Shown here: one piece after another, positions 16,527 through 36,888 of the stretch
Position numbering within the stretch: position 1 is the first letter of the stretch
Layout: each line of letters begins with the position of its first letter
Origin: Alphaproteobacteria bacterium
GTDB lineage: Bacteria; Pseudomonadota; Alphaproteobacteria; DSM-16000; Inquilinaceae
Assembly: GCA_028284045.1 (NCBI GenBank)
Contig: JANQSN010000021.1
Span: 1-64,000 of the forward strand
Reading direction: 5' to 3'
Length of the DNA: 64,000 nucleotides
Position numbers and translations under genes: made by a program
The notes under the pieces: model-generated
What the model saw: the letters and a program-made list of their open reading frames with translations, nothing else
Databases searched by the model: none
What the model was told of the DNA's origin: nothing

Positions 16527-17057
16527 ATGGCCACGCGTTGGTATGTGATCCACGTCTATTCCGGCTTTGAGAAGAAGGTCGCCCAGGCGATTCGGGAGCA
16601 GATCGAGCAGAAGGGATTGCAGGAATACTTCGAGGACGTCTCCGTCCCGACCGAGGAGGTGGTGGAGATGCGGCGCGGCCAGAAGGTCAGCGCCGAGCGG
16701 AAGTTCTTCCCCGGTTACGTGTTGGCGAAGATGCAACTGACCGACGACACGTGGCACCTGGTGAAGGACACGCCCAAGGTCACCGGATTTCTGGGCGCGC
16801 GCGGCAAGCCGACGCCGATCTCCGATGCCGAAGCGGACCGCATCCTCCAGCAGGTGCAGGAGGGGATCGAGCGGCCGAAGCCGTCGATCACCTTCGAGAT
16901 CGGCGAGCAGGTGAAGGTGGCCGACGGGCCGTTCGAGAGCTTCACCGGCTATGTCGAGGAGGTCGACGAGGAGCGCACCCGCCTGAAGGTAGCGGTGTCG
17001 ATCTTCGGCCGGGCGACCCCGGTGGAGTTGGAGTACGGGCAGGTCGAGAAGATCTGA
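16527..17057 (+). CDS. nusG: transcription termination/antitermination protein NusG
   Basis: 176 residues with an NGN domain (WYVIHVYSGFEKKVAQAI at 5-22, FFPGYVLAKM at 63-72) that rides on RNA polymerase, a linker, and a C-terminal KOW domain (GEQVKVADGPFESFTGYVEEVD, about 124-145) that contacts Rho or ribosomal protein S10. Length is standard. It is co-transcribed with secE; rplK follows after 144 bases. Confidence 0.97.
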   Translation: MATRWYVIHVYSGFEKKVAQAIREQIEQKGLQEYFEDVSVPTEEVVEMRRGQKVSAERKFFPGYVLAKMQLTDDTWHLVKDTPKVTGFLGARGKPTPISDAEADRILQQVQEGIERPKPSITFEIGEQVKVADGPFESFTGYVEEVDEERTRLKVAVSIFGRATPVELEYGQVEKI

Positions 17058-17201
17058 TCTGTCCGTTTGAGATCGCGCGGTAGGCGGTAGTGCGAAGTCC
17101 AGCACCGCGGCCGACACCAAACACCGCGCTTACCCGGCCCGCCGGGCGGCCGCTTCGTCGGAGAGGCCGTCCCGCCAGGGCGAATTTGGGGATAGGATGA
17201 G

Positions 17202-17633
17202 ATGGCAAAGAAAGTTGTCGGTTTGATCAAGCTGCAGGTGCCGGCGGGCGCGGCCAATCCGTCGCCGCCGATCGGCCCCGCGCTGGGCCAGCGCGGCCTG
17301 AACATCATGGAGTTCTGCAAGGCGTTCAACGCCGAGACGCAGAACCTGGAGAAGGGGATGCCGATCCCGGTGGTGATCACCGCCTATGCGGATCGCTCCT
17401 TCAGCTTCGTCACCAAGACGCCGCCGGCCAGTTATTTCTTGAAGAAGGCGGCCGGCCTCGACAAGGGCAGCCAGACGCCGGGCAAGGGGACGGTCGGCAA
17501 GGTCACCGTCGCCCAGCTTCGCGAGATCGCCGAGACCAAGATGGTCGATCTCAACGCCCATACGATCGACAGCGCGGTGGAGATGATGCGCGGATCGGCC
17601 CGCTCCATGGGCCTTCAGGTGGTGGAGGACTGA
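17202..17633 (+). CDS. rplK: 50S ribosomal protein L11
   Basis: 143 residues, full length. The N-terminal domain contains [24 protein letters not shown], with the proline-rich loop that binds thiostrepton-type antibiotics at the GTPase centre, and the C-terminal 23S-rRNA-binding domain ends in [14 protein letters not shown] at 17202 follows GGGGATAGGA. It lies six bases before rplA. Confidence 0.98.
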   Translation: MAKKVVGLIKLQVPAGAANPSPPIGPALGQRGLNIMEFCKAFNAETQNLEKGMPIPVVITAYADRSFSFVTKTPPASYFLKKAAGLDKGSQTPGKGTVGKVTVAQLREIAETKMVDLNAHTIDSAVEMMRGSARSMGLQVVED

Positions 17634-17639
17634 CGCGTC

Positions 17640-18353
17640 ATGGCCAAGGTGGCAAAGCGCCTGGACGAGGCGCGCAAGGGGATCGACCGGGACCGCGCCT
17701 ATCTGCTGGGCGAGGCGATCGGTCTGTTGCGCGACCGCGCCAAGGCGAAGTTCGACGAGACCATCGAGATCGCCATGAAGCTGGGCGTCGACCCGCGCCA
17801 TGCCGACCAGATCGTGCGCGGCATGGTCCAGTTGCCCAACGGCACCGGCAAGCCGGTCCGCGTCGCGGTGTTCGCCCGCGCCGACAAGGCGCAGGAGGCG
17901 ACGGACGCCGGCGCCGATATCGTCGGTGCCGACGACTTGGCCAAGGAGATCCAGGAAGGCCGGCTCGACTTCGACCGCTGCATTGCCTCGCCGGACATGA
18001 TGGCGGTGGTCGGCCGGCTCGGCCGCATCCTCGGCCCGCGCGGCCTGATGCCGAACCCCAAGCTGGGCACCGTGACGCCCGACGTCGCCGGCGCGGTGCG
18101 CGCCGCCAAGGGCGGGTCGGTGGAGTTCCGGGTAGAGAAGGCCGGCCTGATCCATGGCGGCGTCGGCAAGGCGAGCTTCCCGGTCGACCAGTTGGAAGAG
18201 AATGTGCGCGCCTTCGTCGACGCCATCGCCAAGGCGAAACCGAGCGGGGCGAAGGGCACGTATATCCGCAAGGTGATGCTGAGCTCGACCCAGGGGCCGA
18301 GCGTGTGGGTCGATCTCGGCTCGATCCAGGATGCGACGCCGGCGGCGGCCTAG
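17640..18353 (+). CDS. rplA: 50S ribosomal protein L1
   Basis: 237-residue L1 of the ribosomal stalk, recognised by [30 protein letters not shown] and the RNA-binding [15 protein letters not shown]. In many bacteria L1 also represses its own L11 operon by binding the mRNA; that is family knowledge. It is followed by a long leader before rplJ. Confidence 0.98.
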   Translation: MAKVAKRLDEARKGIDRDRAYLLGEAIGLLRDRAKAKFDETIEIAMKLGVDPRHADQIVRGMVQLPNGTGKPVRVAVFARADKAQEATDAGADIVGADDLAKEIQEGRLDFDRCIASPDMMAVVGRLGRILGPRGLMPNPKLGTVTPDVAGAVRAAKGGSVEFRVEKAGLIHGGVGKASFPVDQLEENVRAFVDAIAKAKPSGAKGTYIRKVMLSSTQGPSVWVDLGSIQDATPAAA

Positions 18354-18737
18354 AGGCCGCGGCGATACGGGAGTTCGGGCGGGCTTTCAGCGCGCCTGAT
18401 GGATCGGACGGTGTTCGCCCCCTCGGGGGCGGCGCCGTTCGGAACCGCCGGCCGGGAGGCCGGCGCGGTACCTGTCCGAGACGGTGGGTCGGCTATCCGA
18501 AAGGGGCCGTAAATCCCGCCATAGACGGGAGGACTGGCCAGCGCGGCGACGATCGGGGGCGGCAGGAGCCGATCCCGGGGATCGCCGTTTGCGAGGACTT
18601 CTGGGGCAGGTGAACTGGGAAGGAATGGACGGCGGGTCTGCCAGGCCGGCCGGCGGTTCCTTCTTCGATAGAGCGGGGCGCTGGGGTCGGCCTTCGGGCC
18701 GTCCCGGGGGCCCGGGACGTTGCGAGGAGGCGATCCC
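18354..18737 (+). promoter_or_regulatory. rplJ leader, probable L10-type control region
   Basis: 384 bases with no gene between rplA and rplJ. The 3' part folds into two adjacent hairpins: CGGCC-TTCG-GGCCG (18688-18701, a UUCG tetraloop) and GTCCCGGG-GG-CCCGGGAC (18701-18718), ending four bases before the GGAGG that serves rplJ. In bacteria the rplJL mRNA leader binds the L10-L12 complex for feedback control, and the position fits. The specific kink-turn of the known L10 leader was not identified, so assignment is inference. A promoter for rplJL may also lie here, but none is convincing. Confidence 0.5.
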
Positions 18738-19283
18738 GTGAAGCGATCCCAGAAGGAAGACAAGGTCGCCCGCATGCAAGAGGCGTTTCAGGACGCCGAA
18801 TGCCTCATCGTCGTTCACCACAAGGGGATGACGGTGGCGCAGTCGCTGGACCTGAGGCGGACCTTGCGGGAGGCCGGGGCAAGCTTCCAGGTGACCAAGA
18901 ACCGGTTGGCCCGCATTGCGGTGAAGGGCACCCCGTTCGAGGGCCTGGAAGATCTGTTCACCGGACCGACGGCCGTTGCGGCGGCCAATGATCCGGTCGC
19001 GGTCGCCAAGGTGGCGACCGAGTACGCGAAGAAGTCCGACAAGCTCGACATCGTCGGCGCGGGGCTGAGCGGTCGCGTCATCGACGCCCAAGGCGTCGAG
19101 GCCCTGGCCAAGCTGCCGCCGATCGACGAGCTGCGAGCGAAGATTCTGGGGCTGTTGCAGGCCCCGGCGTCGAAGCTCGTGGGTGTCATGGAGGCACCGG
19201 CCGGTCAGTTGGCGCGGGTGGTGGGTGCACCCCCGTCGCAACTGGCGCGGGTCTTCCAAGCTTATGCCCAGTCGGGCGGCTGA
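18738..19283 (+). CDS. rplJ: 50S ribosomal protein L10
   Basis: 181-residue L10, base of the L7/L12 stalk. It has the N-terminal rRNA-binding domain (MTVAQSLDLRRTLREAGASFQVTKNRLARIA) and the C-terminal helix ending QLARVFQAYA that holds L7/L12 dimers; the repeated QLARV segments there may be extra dimer sites. The start is GTG at 18738, seven bases after a strong GAGGAGG; the upstream ATG at 18720 would put this ribosome-binding site inside the gene. Confidence 0.96.
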   Translation: MKRSQKEDKVARMQEAFQDAECLIVVHHKGMTVAQSLDLRRTLREAGASFQVTKNRLARIAVKGTPFEGLEDLFTGPTAVAAANDPVAVAKVATEYAKKSDKLDIVGAGLSGRVIDAQGVEALAKLPPIDELRAKILGLLQAPASKLVGVMEAPAGQLARVVGAPPSQLARVFQAYAQSGG

Positions 19284-19359
19284 CGCCGGCAGATGCCGCC
19301 GTATGGCCGCAAAATCAACACTTTGAACCCGGAAGTCCTGGCAAACGAGGAGCAGATCA

Positions 19360-19755
19360 ATGGCCGATCTCGATCGTCTGGTTGAGGAACTGTCGTCGCT
19401 GACGGTTCTGGAGGCAGCGGAGCTGTCGAAGCTGTTGGAAGAGAAGTGGGGCGTCTCGGCTGCGGCCGCCGCGCCGATGATGATGCCCGGCATGATGGCC
19501 GGCGGTGCCGGCGGCGGCGACGCCGCTCCGGCGGAAGAGGAGAAGACGGAGTTCGACGTCATCCTCGCCTCCGCCGGCGACAAGAAGATCAACGTCATCA
19601 AGGAGGTCCGCGCCATCACCGGGCTCGGCCTGAAGGAGGCGAAGGATCTCGTCGAAGGCGCGCCGAAGTCGGTCAAGGAAGGCGTCAACAAGGACGAGGC
19701 GGAGAGCCTCAAGGCCAAGCTGGAAGAGGCCGGCGCCAAGGTGGAGGTCAAGTAA
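19360..19755 (+). CDS. rplL: 50S ribosomal protein L7/L12
   Basis: 131-residue stalk protein. An N-terminal dimerisation helix pair is followed by a hinge (about 32-53) rich in Ala, Gly and Met (PMMMPGMM) and then the C-terminal factor-binding domain [35 protein letters not shown]. Slightly longer than the usual 120-126 because of the hinge. ATG follows a GAGGAG. An attenuator-like hairpin lies 60 bases after it, before rpoB. Confidence 0.98.
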   Translation: MADLDRLVEELSSLTVLEAAELSKLLEEKWGVSAAAAAPMMMPGMMAGGAGGGDAAPAEEEKTEFDVILASAGDKKINVIKEVRAITGLGLKEAKDLVEGAPKSVKEGVNKDEAESLKAKLEEAGAKVEVK

Positions 19756-19813
19756 CGCTGCGATGGCATTTCCATCGGCCTATGCCGAGCCATCTGGTGT
19801 TGGAAGCGAGTGC

Positions 19814-19869
19814 GCGGCGGTCGCCGGTGCCCCGTCCCGGGGGTCGGCGGCCGCCGCTCGTCGCGTTTT
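19814..19869 (+). terminator. attenuator-like hairpin between rplL and rpoB
   Basis: Arms 19814-19825 (GCGGCGGTCGCC) and 19846-19857 (GGCGGCCGCCGC) pair over 12 bases with one G-U, enclosing a smaller stem CCCCG-TCC-CGGGG; TTTT follows at 19866-19869. E. coli has a partial terminator and an RNase III site at this location, which sets the lower rpoBC level relative to L12. A similar role is inferred. Confidence 0.55.
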
Positions 19870-19998
19870 GTAAGGTCAAGCTCGCCGGCCGCGGCGGGTG
19901 GAGAGCAGCTTTGTAGGGCGGACCGGCAGCGGTACCGCCGCCGAGCTTTTCGCCAAGCTTTCGAGTGTGAAGCCCCTCGGGCGTCTTAAGGAGCGGAC

Positions 19999-24195
<4,197 letters not shown>

Positions 24196-24250
24196 GCCAC
24201 AGGGTGCACCCGCCGGCATCGGCGGGTGCGGTCCTCGCAAACGAGTTTGA

Positions 24251-28636
<4,386 letters not shown>

Positions 28637-28696
28637 GGCGGTTTGGGGCGGCGGGGTGCGTGGGCCACCCGGCCGCTCCCCCCCGATCGTCCCTGC

Positions 28697-28817
28697 CGTC
28701 ATGCCCGCACTCGATGCGGGCATCCATGGGCCGGCCACGGGCACGGTTGCTCGCAATGATCCTCCGCCAGCACCCGTGGAGTGCCGTGGATGCCCCGATC
28801 AAGTCGGGGCATGACGA
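28697..28817. repeat. nested palindromic intergenic repeat downstream of rpoC
   Basis: A 120-base element with inverted ends CGTCATGCCC (28697-28706) and GGGCATGACG (28807-28816). Each half folds on itself (ATGCCCGC-7-GCGGGCAT at 28701-28723; ATGCCCCGA-5-TCGGGGCAT at 28790-28812), and GGCATCCATGG / CCGTGGATGCC plus CCACGGG / CCCGTGG allow the whole unit to fold into one long structure. Similar motifs are familiar to me as dispersed intergenic palindromes in alphaproteobacterial genomes. It may also act as the rpoBC terminator or mRNA-stability element (inference). This window has only one clear copy. Confidence 0.75.
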
Positions 28818-28965
28818 CGTCTCGGGGTGCGACCCGCGTAAGGACGAAGGGTCTTGCCGGAACCGGACAGCCGTCGGTCGAGCCCGGCCATGATGGGTCG
28901 GAGGCGGTTGGGGACGGGATACGCGCCAACGCTCGTAAAGCTGGTCTTACTGGAGGCCGAACCGC

Positions 28966-28994
28966 TTGACGGGCAACCGGGCCATCCCTATAGT
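28966..28994 (+). promoter_or_regulatory. housekeeping sigma promoter of the str operon
   Basis: TTGACG, 17 bases, TATAGT: five of six matches at each hexamer with ideal spacing. It lies 343 bases before rpsL, leaving a transcribed leader of roughly 335 bases. The remainder of the 28637-29337 gap, apart from this promoter and the palindromic repeat, contains no gene; TTGACA at 29058-29063 lacks a good -10. Confidence 0.75.
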
Positions 28995-29337
28995 CCGCGC
29001 CGCCCGGTTAGGGAGCTGGCAGTAGGTCGGGTGCGCCCGGCCTAGACGCGCTACTCGTTGACAGCTGGGGCCATTGCGGAGGCGATAGCCGGCCTGGATC
29101 GGCGACGCTCCGCTTCCAACGCGTGACATGGATCCCGCGGCGCATTGTCGAAGATGCGACCCGGCGCGGGGCTTTTGTCGTTGGATCGCCCATCGTCATT
29201 CGTGTGGCACGGTCGCCGATCGCTTCGGCCGACAGCCGTCTTGACGGCTGCAGGCTCGCGGCGTTAGGCGGCGCCGGACGGCGTTCCCCGGGCAGGGGTT
29301 GTGGAATAGGTCGAGGTCGAAGGGGCAAGAGGCGGCA

Positions 29338-30205
<868 letters not shown>

Positions 30206-30239
30206 CCCCGGCGACCGCCCCAGACGGGAACACTCCACC

Positions 30240-32315
30240 ATGCCCCGAAGCACTCCCATCGAGCGCTACCGAAACATCGGTATCATGGCGCATATCGATG
30301 CCGGCAAGACCACGACGACGGAGCGCATCCTCTACTACACCGGCCGGTCCTATAAGATCGGCGAGGTGCATGAGGGCACCGCGGTCATGGACTGGATGGC
30401 GCAGGAGCAGGAGCGCGGCATCACCATCACGTCGGCCGCGACGACGTGCTTCTGGAACGACCACCGCGTCAACATCATCGACACGCCGGGCCATGTCGAC
30501 TTCACCATCGAGGTGGAGCGGTCGTTGCGCGTGCTGGACGGCGCGGTCGCGGTGTTCGACAGCGTCGCCGGCGTCGAGCCGCAGTCGGAGACGGTGTGGC
30601 GCCAGGCCGACAAGTACCGTGTGCCGCGGATGTGCTTCGTCAACAAGATGGACCGTGTCGGCGCCAACTTCGAACGCTGCGTGCAGATGATCGAAGACAG
30701 GCTGGGCGCGCGGCCGCTGGTGCTGCAACTGCCGATCGGCAGCGAGAGCAGCTTCGCCGGCGTGGTCGACTTGGTGGCCAACCGGGCGATCATCTGGCTT
30801 GACGAGACCCTGGGCGCGAAGTTCGAGTATCGCGACATCCCCGCGGAGATGGCCGATGAGGCCGCGGCGGCGCGCGAGGCGCTGATCGAGATGGCGGTTG
30901 AGCAGGACGACGCCGCGATGGAGGCGTATCTGGAGGGCACCGAGCCCGACATCGATACGCTGAAGGCTTGCATCCGCAAGGGCACCATCGGCCTGCACTT
31001 CGTGCCGGTGGTCCTGGGCTCGGCGTTCAAGAACAAGGGCGTCCAGCCGATGCTGGATGCCGTCGTCGACTTCATGCCCTCGCCGCTCGACATCGGCGAC
31101 GTCAGCGGCGTGAGGCCGGACAGCGACGAAGCGGACACCCGGCCGCCGGAGGATGCAGCACCATTCTCCGCGCTCGCCTTCAAGATCATGACTGACCCCT
31201 TCGTCGGCTCGCTGACCTTCGCGCGGGTCTATTCCGGTACGCTGGAGAGCGGCTCCTACGTGCTGAACTCGGTGAAGGAGCAGCGCGAGCGGATCGGCCG
31301 CATGCTGCTGATGCACGCCAACTCGCGCGAAGAGGTGAAGGACGCCACCGCCGGCGACATCGTCGCCCTGGTCGGCCTGAAGTCGACCACTACCGGCGAC
31401 ACGCTGTGCGAGCCGTCGAAGGCGATCGTGCTGGAGCGCATGGAGTTCCCCGAGCCGGTCATCGAAGTGGCGGTGGAGCCCAAGTCGAAAGCCGATCAGG
31501 AGAAGATGTCGACGGCGCTGGGCCGCCTGGCGCAGGAGGATCCGTCCTTCCGAGTCGCGGTCGATGTCGAGAGCGGCCAGACGGTCATCAAGGGCATGGG
31601 CGAGCTGCATCTGGAGATCCTGGTCGACCGGATGAAGCGCGAGTTCAAGGTCGACGCCAATGTCGGCGCGCCGCAGGTCGCCTATCGCGAGACCATCGGC
31701 GCCCGGGCGGAGGTCGACTACACCCACAAGAAGCAGACCGGCGGCTCCGGCCAGTTCGCCCGCATCAAGCTGGTATTCGAGCCGGGCGAGCGCGGCAGCG
31801 GCTTCAACTTCGCCAGCAAGATCGTCGGTGGCGCCGTGCCGAAGGAATACATTCCCGGCGTGGAGAAGGGCCTGACCCAGGCCAAGGATGCCGGCGTCAT
31901 CGCTGGTTTCCCGGTGATCGATTTCAGCGTGGCGCTGATCGACGGCGCTTACCACGACGTCGACAGCTCGGTGCTGGCCTTCGAGATCGCCACCCGCGCG
32001 GCCTTCCGCGAGGCGCTGGCGAAGGCCAAGCCGGCCTTGCTGGAGCCGATCATGAAGGTCGAGGTGGTGACGCCGGAAGAGTACATGGGCGACATCATCG
32101 GCGACCTGAACAGCCGGCGCGGCCAGGTGCAGGGCATGGACAGCCGCGGCAATGCCAGCGTCATCCAGGCGATGGTGCCGCTGGCCAACATGTTCGGATA
32201 CGTCAACACGCTGCGCTCGATGTCCCAGGGCCGGGCGCAGTACACGATGTTCTTCGATCACTACGAGCAGGTGCCGCAGCAGGTTGCCGAAGAGGTCAAG
32301 GCAAAGCTGGCGTAA
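30240..32315 (+). CDS. fusA: elongation factor G
   Basis: 691-residue translational GTPase that drives tRNA-mRNA translocation and ribosome recycling. G-domain motifs are [12 protein letters not shown] (17-28), the switch block [19 protein letters not shown] (81-88) and NKMD; domains II-V follow, ending at the usual length. Located 34 bases after rpsG, as in the standard str operon. Confidence 0.98.
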   Translation: MPRSTPIERYRNIGIMAHIDAGKTTTTERILYYTGRSYKIGEVHEGTAVMDWMAQEQERGITITSAATTCFWNDHRVNIIDTPGHVDFTIEVERSLRVLDGAVAVFDSVAGVEPQSETVWRQADKYRVPRMCFVNKMDRVGANFERCVQMIEDRLGARPLVLQLPIGSESSFAGVVDLVANRAIIWLDETLGAKFEYRDIPAEMADEAAAAREALIEMAVEQDDAAMEAYLEGTEPDIDTLKACIRKGTIGLHFVPVVLGSAFKNKGVQPMLDAVVDFMPSPLDIGDVSGVRPDSDEADTRPPEDAAPFSALAFKIMTDPFVGSLTFARVYSGTLESGSYVLNSVKEQRERIGRMLLMHANSREEVKDATAGDIVALVGLKSTTTGDTLCEPSKAIVLERMEFPEPVIEVAVEPKSKADQEKMSTALGRLAQEDPSFRVAVDVESGQTVIKGMGELHLEILVDRMKREFKVDANVGAPQVAYRETIGARAEVDYTHKKQTGGSGQFARIKLVFEPGERGSGFNFASKIVGGAVPKEYIPGVEKGLTQAKDAGVIAGFPVIDFSVALIDGAYHDVDSSVLAFEIATRAAFREALAKAKPALLEPIMKVEVVTPEEYMGDIIGDLNSRRGQVQGMDSRGNASVIQAMVPLANMFGYVNTLRSMSQGRAQYTMFFDHYEQVPQQVAEEVKAKLA

Positions 32316-32443
32316 TCCCGGCCGATCTGCTATCCCGCCGCGCCCTGCCTGGCCGGCGGGACGGCGAAGCGGCCTCGGGCGTCAACAGGACCTCGGGCGC
32401 GTGTGTTGAGACGGTGTTGCTGAGACACGGAGACGGATAAACG

Positions 32444-33634
32444 ATGGCGAAGGCGAAGTTCGAGCGGAGCAAGCCGCACTGCAATATCGGCACGATCGGG
32501 CACGTCGATCACGGCAAGACGTCGTTGACCGCCGCGATCACCAAGATCCTGGCCGAGGCCGGCGGCGCGCAGTACACCGCCTACGACCAGATCGACAAGG
32601 CGCCGGAGGAGAAGGCGCGCGGCATCACGATCTCGACCGCGCATGTCGAGTATGAGACCAGCAACCGGCACTATGCCCATGTCGACTGCCCGGGCCATGC
32701 CGACTATGTGAAGAACATGATCACCGGCGCGGCGCAGATGGACGGGGCCATCCTGGTCGTCTCCGCCGCCGACGGTCCGATGCCGCAGACCCGCGAGCAC
32801 ATCCTGCTCGCCCGCCAGGTCGGCGTGCCGGCGATCGTGGTCTACCTGAACAAGTGCGATCAGGTGGACGACGAGGAGCTCTTGGAGCTGGTGGAGCTGG
32901 AGGTGCGTGAGCTTCTGTCCAGCTACGACTTCCCCGGCGACGATATTCCGATCGTCAAGGGCTCCGCGCTGGTGGCGCTGGAGGAGGGCGAGGCCAAGCT
33001 TGGCAAGGACAGTGTGCTGGCGCTGATGGATGCGGTCGACAGCTATGTCCCGCAGCCGGAGCGGCCGAAGGACCTGCCCTTCCTGATGCCGATCGAGGAC
33101 GTGTTCTCGATCTCCGGGCGCGGCACCGTGGTGACCGGCCGGATCGAGCGGGGCATCCTCAAGGTCGGTGACGAGGTGGAGATCATCGGCATCCGCCCGA
33201 CCACCAAGACCACCTGCACCGGCGTGGAGATGTTCCGCAAGCTGCTCGACCAGGGCGAGGCGGGCGACAACATCGGCGCGCTGCTGCGCGGCACCAAGCG
33301 CGACGACGTGCAGCGCGGCCAGGTGCTGGCGAAGCCGGGGTCGATCACCCCGCACACCAAGTTCACCGCGGAAGCCTACATCCTGACCAAGGACGAAGGC
33401 GGGCGGCACACGCCGTTCTTCACCAACTACCGGCCGCAGTTCTACTTCCGGACCACCGACGTGACCGGTGTCGTGGAGCTGCCCGACGGCACGGAGATGG
33501 TGATGCCGGGCGACAACACCCGGATGACCGTCACGCTGATCGCGCCGATCGCCATGGACGAAGGCTTACGCTTCGCCATCCGCGAAGGCGGCCGCACGGT
33601 CGGCGCGGGCGTCGTCGCCGGCATCATCGAGTAG
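32444..33634 (+). CDS. tuf: elongation factor Tu
   Basis: 396-residue GTPase delivering aminoacyl-tRNA to the ribosome. Motifs [11 protein letters not shown] (19-29 region), [32 protein letters not shown], and complete domains 2 and 3. Kirromycin-relevant residues look ordinary. This is the only tuf in the window; the copy often present before tRNA-Trp is missing. A strong hairpin follows at 33656-33687. Confidence 0.98.
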   Translation: MAKAKFERSKPHCNIGTIGHVDHGKTSLTAAITKILAEAGGAQYTAYDQIDKAPEEKARGITISTAHVEYETSNRHYAHVDCPGHADYVKNMITGAAQMDGAILVVSAADGPMPQTREHILLARQVGVPAIVVYLNKCDQVDDEELLELVELEVRELLSSYDFPGDDIPIVKGSALVALEEGEAKLGKDSVLALMDAVDSYVPQPERPKDLPFLMPIEDVFSISGRGTVVTGRIERGILKVGDEVEIIGIRPTTKTTCTGVEMFRKLLDQGEAGDNIGALLRGTKRDDVQRGQVLAKPGSITPHTKFTAEAYILTKDEGGRHTPFFTNYRPQFYFRTTDVTGVVELPDGTEMVMPGDNTRMTVTLIAPIAMDEGLRFAIREGGRTVGAGVVAGIIE

Positions 33635-33655
33635 CGTATCTGGGGTATCGAGTGA

Positions 33656-33687
33656 CGAGGGGCGCCTCCGCCCGGGGGCGCCCCTCG
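33656..33687 (+). terminator. terminator-like hairpin between tuf and rpsJ
   Basis: Perfect 11-base arms CGAGGGGCGCC (33656-33666) and GGCGCCCCTCG (33677-33687) with a ten-base loop, beginning 21 bases after the tuf stop. It lacks a U-run, so it may be a weak or Rho-assisted terminator at the str/S10 boundary, or an mRNA 3'-end stabiliser that keeps EF-Tu levels above the S10 genes. Function inferred. Confidence 0.6.
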
Positions 33688-33734
33688 CCCATGGCAGGCC
33701 AGGGCGGCATGAACCGCGCGAAGGCGACGAGACG

Positions 33735-34043
<309 letters not shown>

Positions 34044-34129
34044 GGCAGCGGGGAACGCCGCCGCCTTGAGGGATCAATGGGGTGGCCGCCGAGCCTGAGG
34101 GCCGGTGGCCGGAGATGGGAAACGGTGTC

Positions 34130-35065
34130 ATGCGCTCGGGTGTGATCGCTCGAAAGGTCGGAATGACCCGCGTGTTCGGCGAGGATGGCCGGCACGTGCC
34201 GGTCACCGTCCTGCAGCTCGAAGGCTGCCAGGTGGTCTCGGTCCGCACGGCGGAGCGGGATGGCTATTGGGCCGTCCAGCTCGGCGCGGGCAAGGTCAAG
34301 GTGAAGAACGTGACCAAGCCGCAGCGCGGCCATTTCGCCAAGTCGGAGGTCGAGCCGAAGAAGCGGCTGACCGAGTTCCGGGTGGCGGAGGATGCGCTGT
34401 TGCCGGTCGGCGAAGAGGTGCTGCCCAGCCATTTCGTGGCGGGCCAGCCGGTGGACGTCACCGGCACCTCGATCGGCAAGGGCTTTGCCGGGGCGATGAA
34501 GCGGCACAACTTCGCGGGCCTTAGGGCATCGCACGGCGTGTCGATCAGCCACCGCGCGCACGGGTCGACGGGCCAGTGCCAGGATCCGGGCCGCGTCTTC
34601 AAGGGCAAGAAGATGGCCGGCCATCTCGGCGACGAGCGGGTCACGGTGCAGAACCTGCAGGTGGTCTCGGTGGATGACGAGCGCGGGCTGATCCTGGTGC
34701 GCGGCGCGGTGCCGGGCTCGGCCGATGGCTGGGTGATGGTGCGCGACGCGGTCAAGCGGCCCCGCCCGAGCGAGGCGCCGTATCCGGGCGCGACGCGCCG
34801 GCTGGAGAAGACGGCCGCGCCGGCTGCCGACGCGCCGGCGGCGGAAGAGACGAGTGAAGAGACGGCGGCCGAGGCCCCGGTGATGGGGGATCCGGCGGCC
34901 GAGACCCCGGCAGCGGAGACCGCGCCGGTCGAGGATGTGGGCGACGCCGCACCGGCTGAGGACGCAAGCGTCGTGGACGCAAGCGCCGAAGACGCAAGCG
35001 CCGAGGAGCCGCCGGCTGCCGACGCGACGCCGTCGGACGACACGGTGACCGGGGGCGGGAACTGA
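34130..35065 (+). CDS. rplC: 50S ribosomal protein L3 with long acidic C-terminal tail
   Basis: 311 residues. The first about 222 are a complete L3 ([49 protein letters not shown] in separate blocks, KMAGHLG), needed for early 50S assembly and the peptidyl-transferase centre. The remaining about 87 residues are Ala/Glu/Pro/Asp-rich, with short repeats ([22 protein letters not shown]); most L3 proteins stop near 210-230. The start at 34130 matches the conserved N-terminus; in-frame GTG 34082 and ATG 34115 upstream are possible but add non-conserved residues. rplD begins four bases after the stop. Confidence 0.95.
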   Translation: MRSGVIARKVGMTRVFGEDGRHVPVTVLQLEGCQVVSVRTAERDGYWAVQLGAGKVKVKNVTKPQRGHFAKSEVEPKKRLTEFRVAEDALLPVGEEVLPSHFVAGQPVDVTGTSIGKGFAGAMKRHNFAGLRASHGVSISHRAHGSTGQCQDPGRVFKGKKMAGHLGDERVTVQNLQVVSVDDERGLILVRGAVPGSADGWVMVRDAVKRPRPSEAPYPGATRRLEKTAAPAADAPAAEETSEETAAEAPVMGDPAAETPAAETAPVEDVGDAAPAEDASVVDASAEDASAEEPPAADATPSDDTVTGGGN

Positions 35066-35069
35066 GGCG

Positions 35070-35687
35070 ATGAAGCAACCGGTCAAGACGCTGGACAACG
35101 CCGAGAGCGGCGAGATCGAGCTGGATGACTCGATCTTCGGGCTCGACGTGCGCGCCGACATCCTGCACCGCATGGTGCGCTGGCAGCTTGCCAAGCGCCG
35201 GCAGGGCTCCCACAAGACCAAGACCATGGGCGAGGTGCGCGGCACCACCAAGAAGCCGTTCCGCCAGAAGGGCACCGGCCGGGCGCGCCAGGGCTCCTCG
35301 CGCGCGCCCCAGTTCCGCGGCGGTGGCACGGTCTTCGGGCCGGTGGTGCGCAGCCACGAGATCGACCTGCCGAAGAAGGTGCGGCGGCTGGCGTTGAAGC
35401 ATGCGCTGTCGGCCAAGGCGGCCGATGGCAGCCTGCTCGTGCTCGACCGCGCGGCCAGCGACACCCACAAGACCAAGGTGCTGGCCGCCCAGTTGGCGAC
35501 GCTCGGCATCACCTCGGCCCTGGTGGTCGACGGGGCGCTGGACGAGGCGTTCCAGCGGGCGGCGCGCAATCTGCCGAAGATCGACGTGCTGCCCGAGGTC
35601 GGCATCAACGTCTACGACATCCTGCGGCGCGACACGCTGGTGCTGACCCGCGACGCCGTCGACAAGCTGGAAGCGAGGCTGCGATGA
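35070..35687 (+). CDS. rplD: 50S ribosomal protein L4
   Basis: 205 residues. L4 lines the exit tunnel; the loop [27 protein letters not shown] in blocks is the signature. In enterobacteria it also autoregulates the S10 operon. Its stop overlaps the rplW start (ATGA). Confidence 0.98.
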   Translation: MKQPVKTLDNAESGEIELDDSIFGLDVRADILHRMVRWQLAKRRQGSHKTKTMGEVRGTTKKPFRQKGTGRARQGSSRAPQFRGGGTVFGPVVRSHEIDLPKKVRRLALKHALSAKAADGSLLVLDRAASDTHKTKVLAAQLATLGITSALVVDGALDEAFQRAARNLPKIDVLPEVGINVYDILRRDTLVLTRDAVDKLEARLR

Positions 35688-36001
35688 GCCAGGCCAAGCG
35701 GGCGCCGGTGACGCTGGAGCGGGCCTACGACCTGATCCGCTCGCCGGTCATCACCGAGAAGTCGACCATGGTGTCGGAGCACAATCAGGTGGTGTTCCGG
35801 GTGCCGCTCGACGCCTCGAAGATCGAGATCAAGGCGGCGGTGGAGCTGCTGTTCAAGGTCCAGGTGCGCGCGGTCAACACGCTGCGCCAGAAGGGCAAGA
35901 CCAAGCGTTTCCGCGGCATCATCGGCCGCCGCAGCGATGTGAAGAAGGCGATCGTGACGCTGGCGGAAGGCCAGCAGATCGACGTCACCACCGGGCTTTA
36001 G
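35684..36001 (+). CDS. rplW: 50S ribosomal protein L23
   Basis: 105 residues. L23 sits at the tunnel exit and docks trigger factor and SRP. Motifs [27 protein letters not shown] and the basic loop GKTKRFRG are present. Four-base overlap with rplD. Confidence 0.97.
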   Translation: MSQAKRAPVTLERAYDLIRSPVITEKSTMVSEHNQVVFRVPLDASKIEIKAAVELLFKVQVRAVNTLRQKGKTKRFRGIIGRRSDVKKAIVTLAEGQQIDVTTGL

Positions 36002-36013
36002 GGACCGGCCGCC

Positions 36014-36844
36014 ATGCCGTTGAAGACATACAATCCGGTCACGCCCGGGACACGCCAACTGGTCACCGTCGACCGGTCGCAGCTCCACAAAGGCCGGCCG
36101 GTCAAGAAGCTGACCGAGGGGCTGACCAAGAAGGGCGGCCGCAACAATCACGGCCGCATCACGGCGCGCCGCATCGGCGGCGGCCACAAGCGGCTCTACC
36201 GGGTGATCGACTTCCGCCGGCGCAAATGGGACGTGCCGGCGACGGTAGAGCGGCTGGAATACGACCCCAACCGCACCGCCTTCATCGCGCTGATCGCGTA
36301 TGAGGACGGCGAACAGGCCTATATTCTGGCGCCGCAGCGTTTGGCGCCGGGCGACAAGGTGATCGCCGGCGACCGCTGCGACGTGAAGCCGGGCAACGCG
36401 ATGCCGCTGCGCAACGTGCCGATCGGCTCGATCATCCACAATATCGAGCTGAAGCCGGGCAAGGGCGGGCAGATCGCGCGGTCGGCCGGCACCTATGCCC
36501 AGCTCGTCGGCCGGGCCAGCGGCTATGCCCAGATCAAGCTGGGATCCGGCGAGATGCGACTGGTGCGGGGCGAGTGCATGGCGACCATCGGCGCCGTCTC
36601 CAACCCCGATCAGGCCAACATCAATCTCGGCAAGGCGGGGCGCCACCGCTGGATCGGCAAGCGGCCGTCGGTGCGCGGCGTCGTCATGAACCCGGTCGAT
36701 CACCCGCATGGCGGCGGCGAAGGCCGCACCTCGGGTGGCCGCCATCCGGTGACGCCGTGGGGCAAGCCGACCAAGGGCCGGCGCACGCGCAACAACAAGG
36801 CGACGGATAAGCTGATCATCCGTAGCCGCCATAAGGCCAAGTGA
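36014..36844 (+). CDS. rplB: 50S ribosomal protein L2
   Basis: 276 residues, standard size. Contains the essential peptidyl-transferase-proximal segment [34 protein letters not shown] in blocks, including the conserved His of HPHGGGEG. Confidence 0.99.
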   Translation: MPLKTYNPVTPGTRQLVTVDRSQLHKGRPVKKLTEGLTKKGGRNNHGRITARRIGGGHKRLYRVIDFRRRKWDVPATVERLEYDPNRTAFIALIAYEDGEQAYILAPQRLAPGDKVIAGDRCDVKPGNAMPLRNVPIGSIIHNIELKPGKGGQIARSAGTYAQLVGRASGYAQIKLGSGEMRLVRGECMATIGAVSNPDQANINLGKAGRHRWIGKRPSVRGVVMNPVDHPHGGGEGRTSGGRHPVTPWGKPTKGRRTRNNKATDKLIIRSRHKAK

Positions 36845-36888
36845 TCGGCGGGCCAGAGGTTTAGACTGGAAGGACTCGGGGCTGCACC

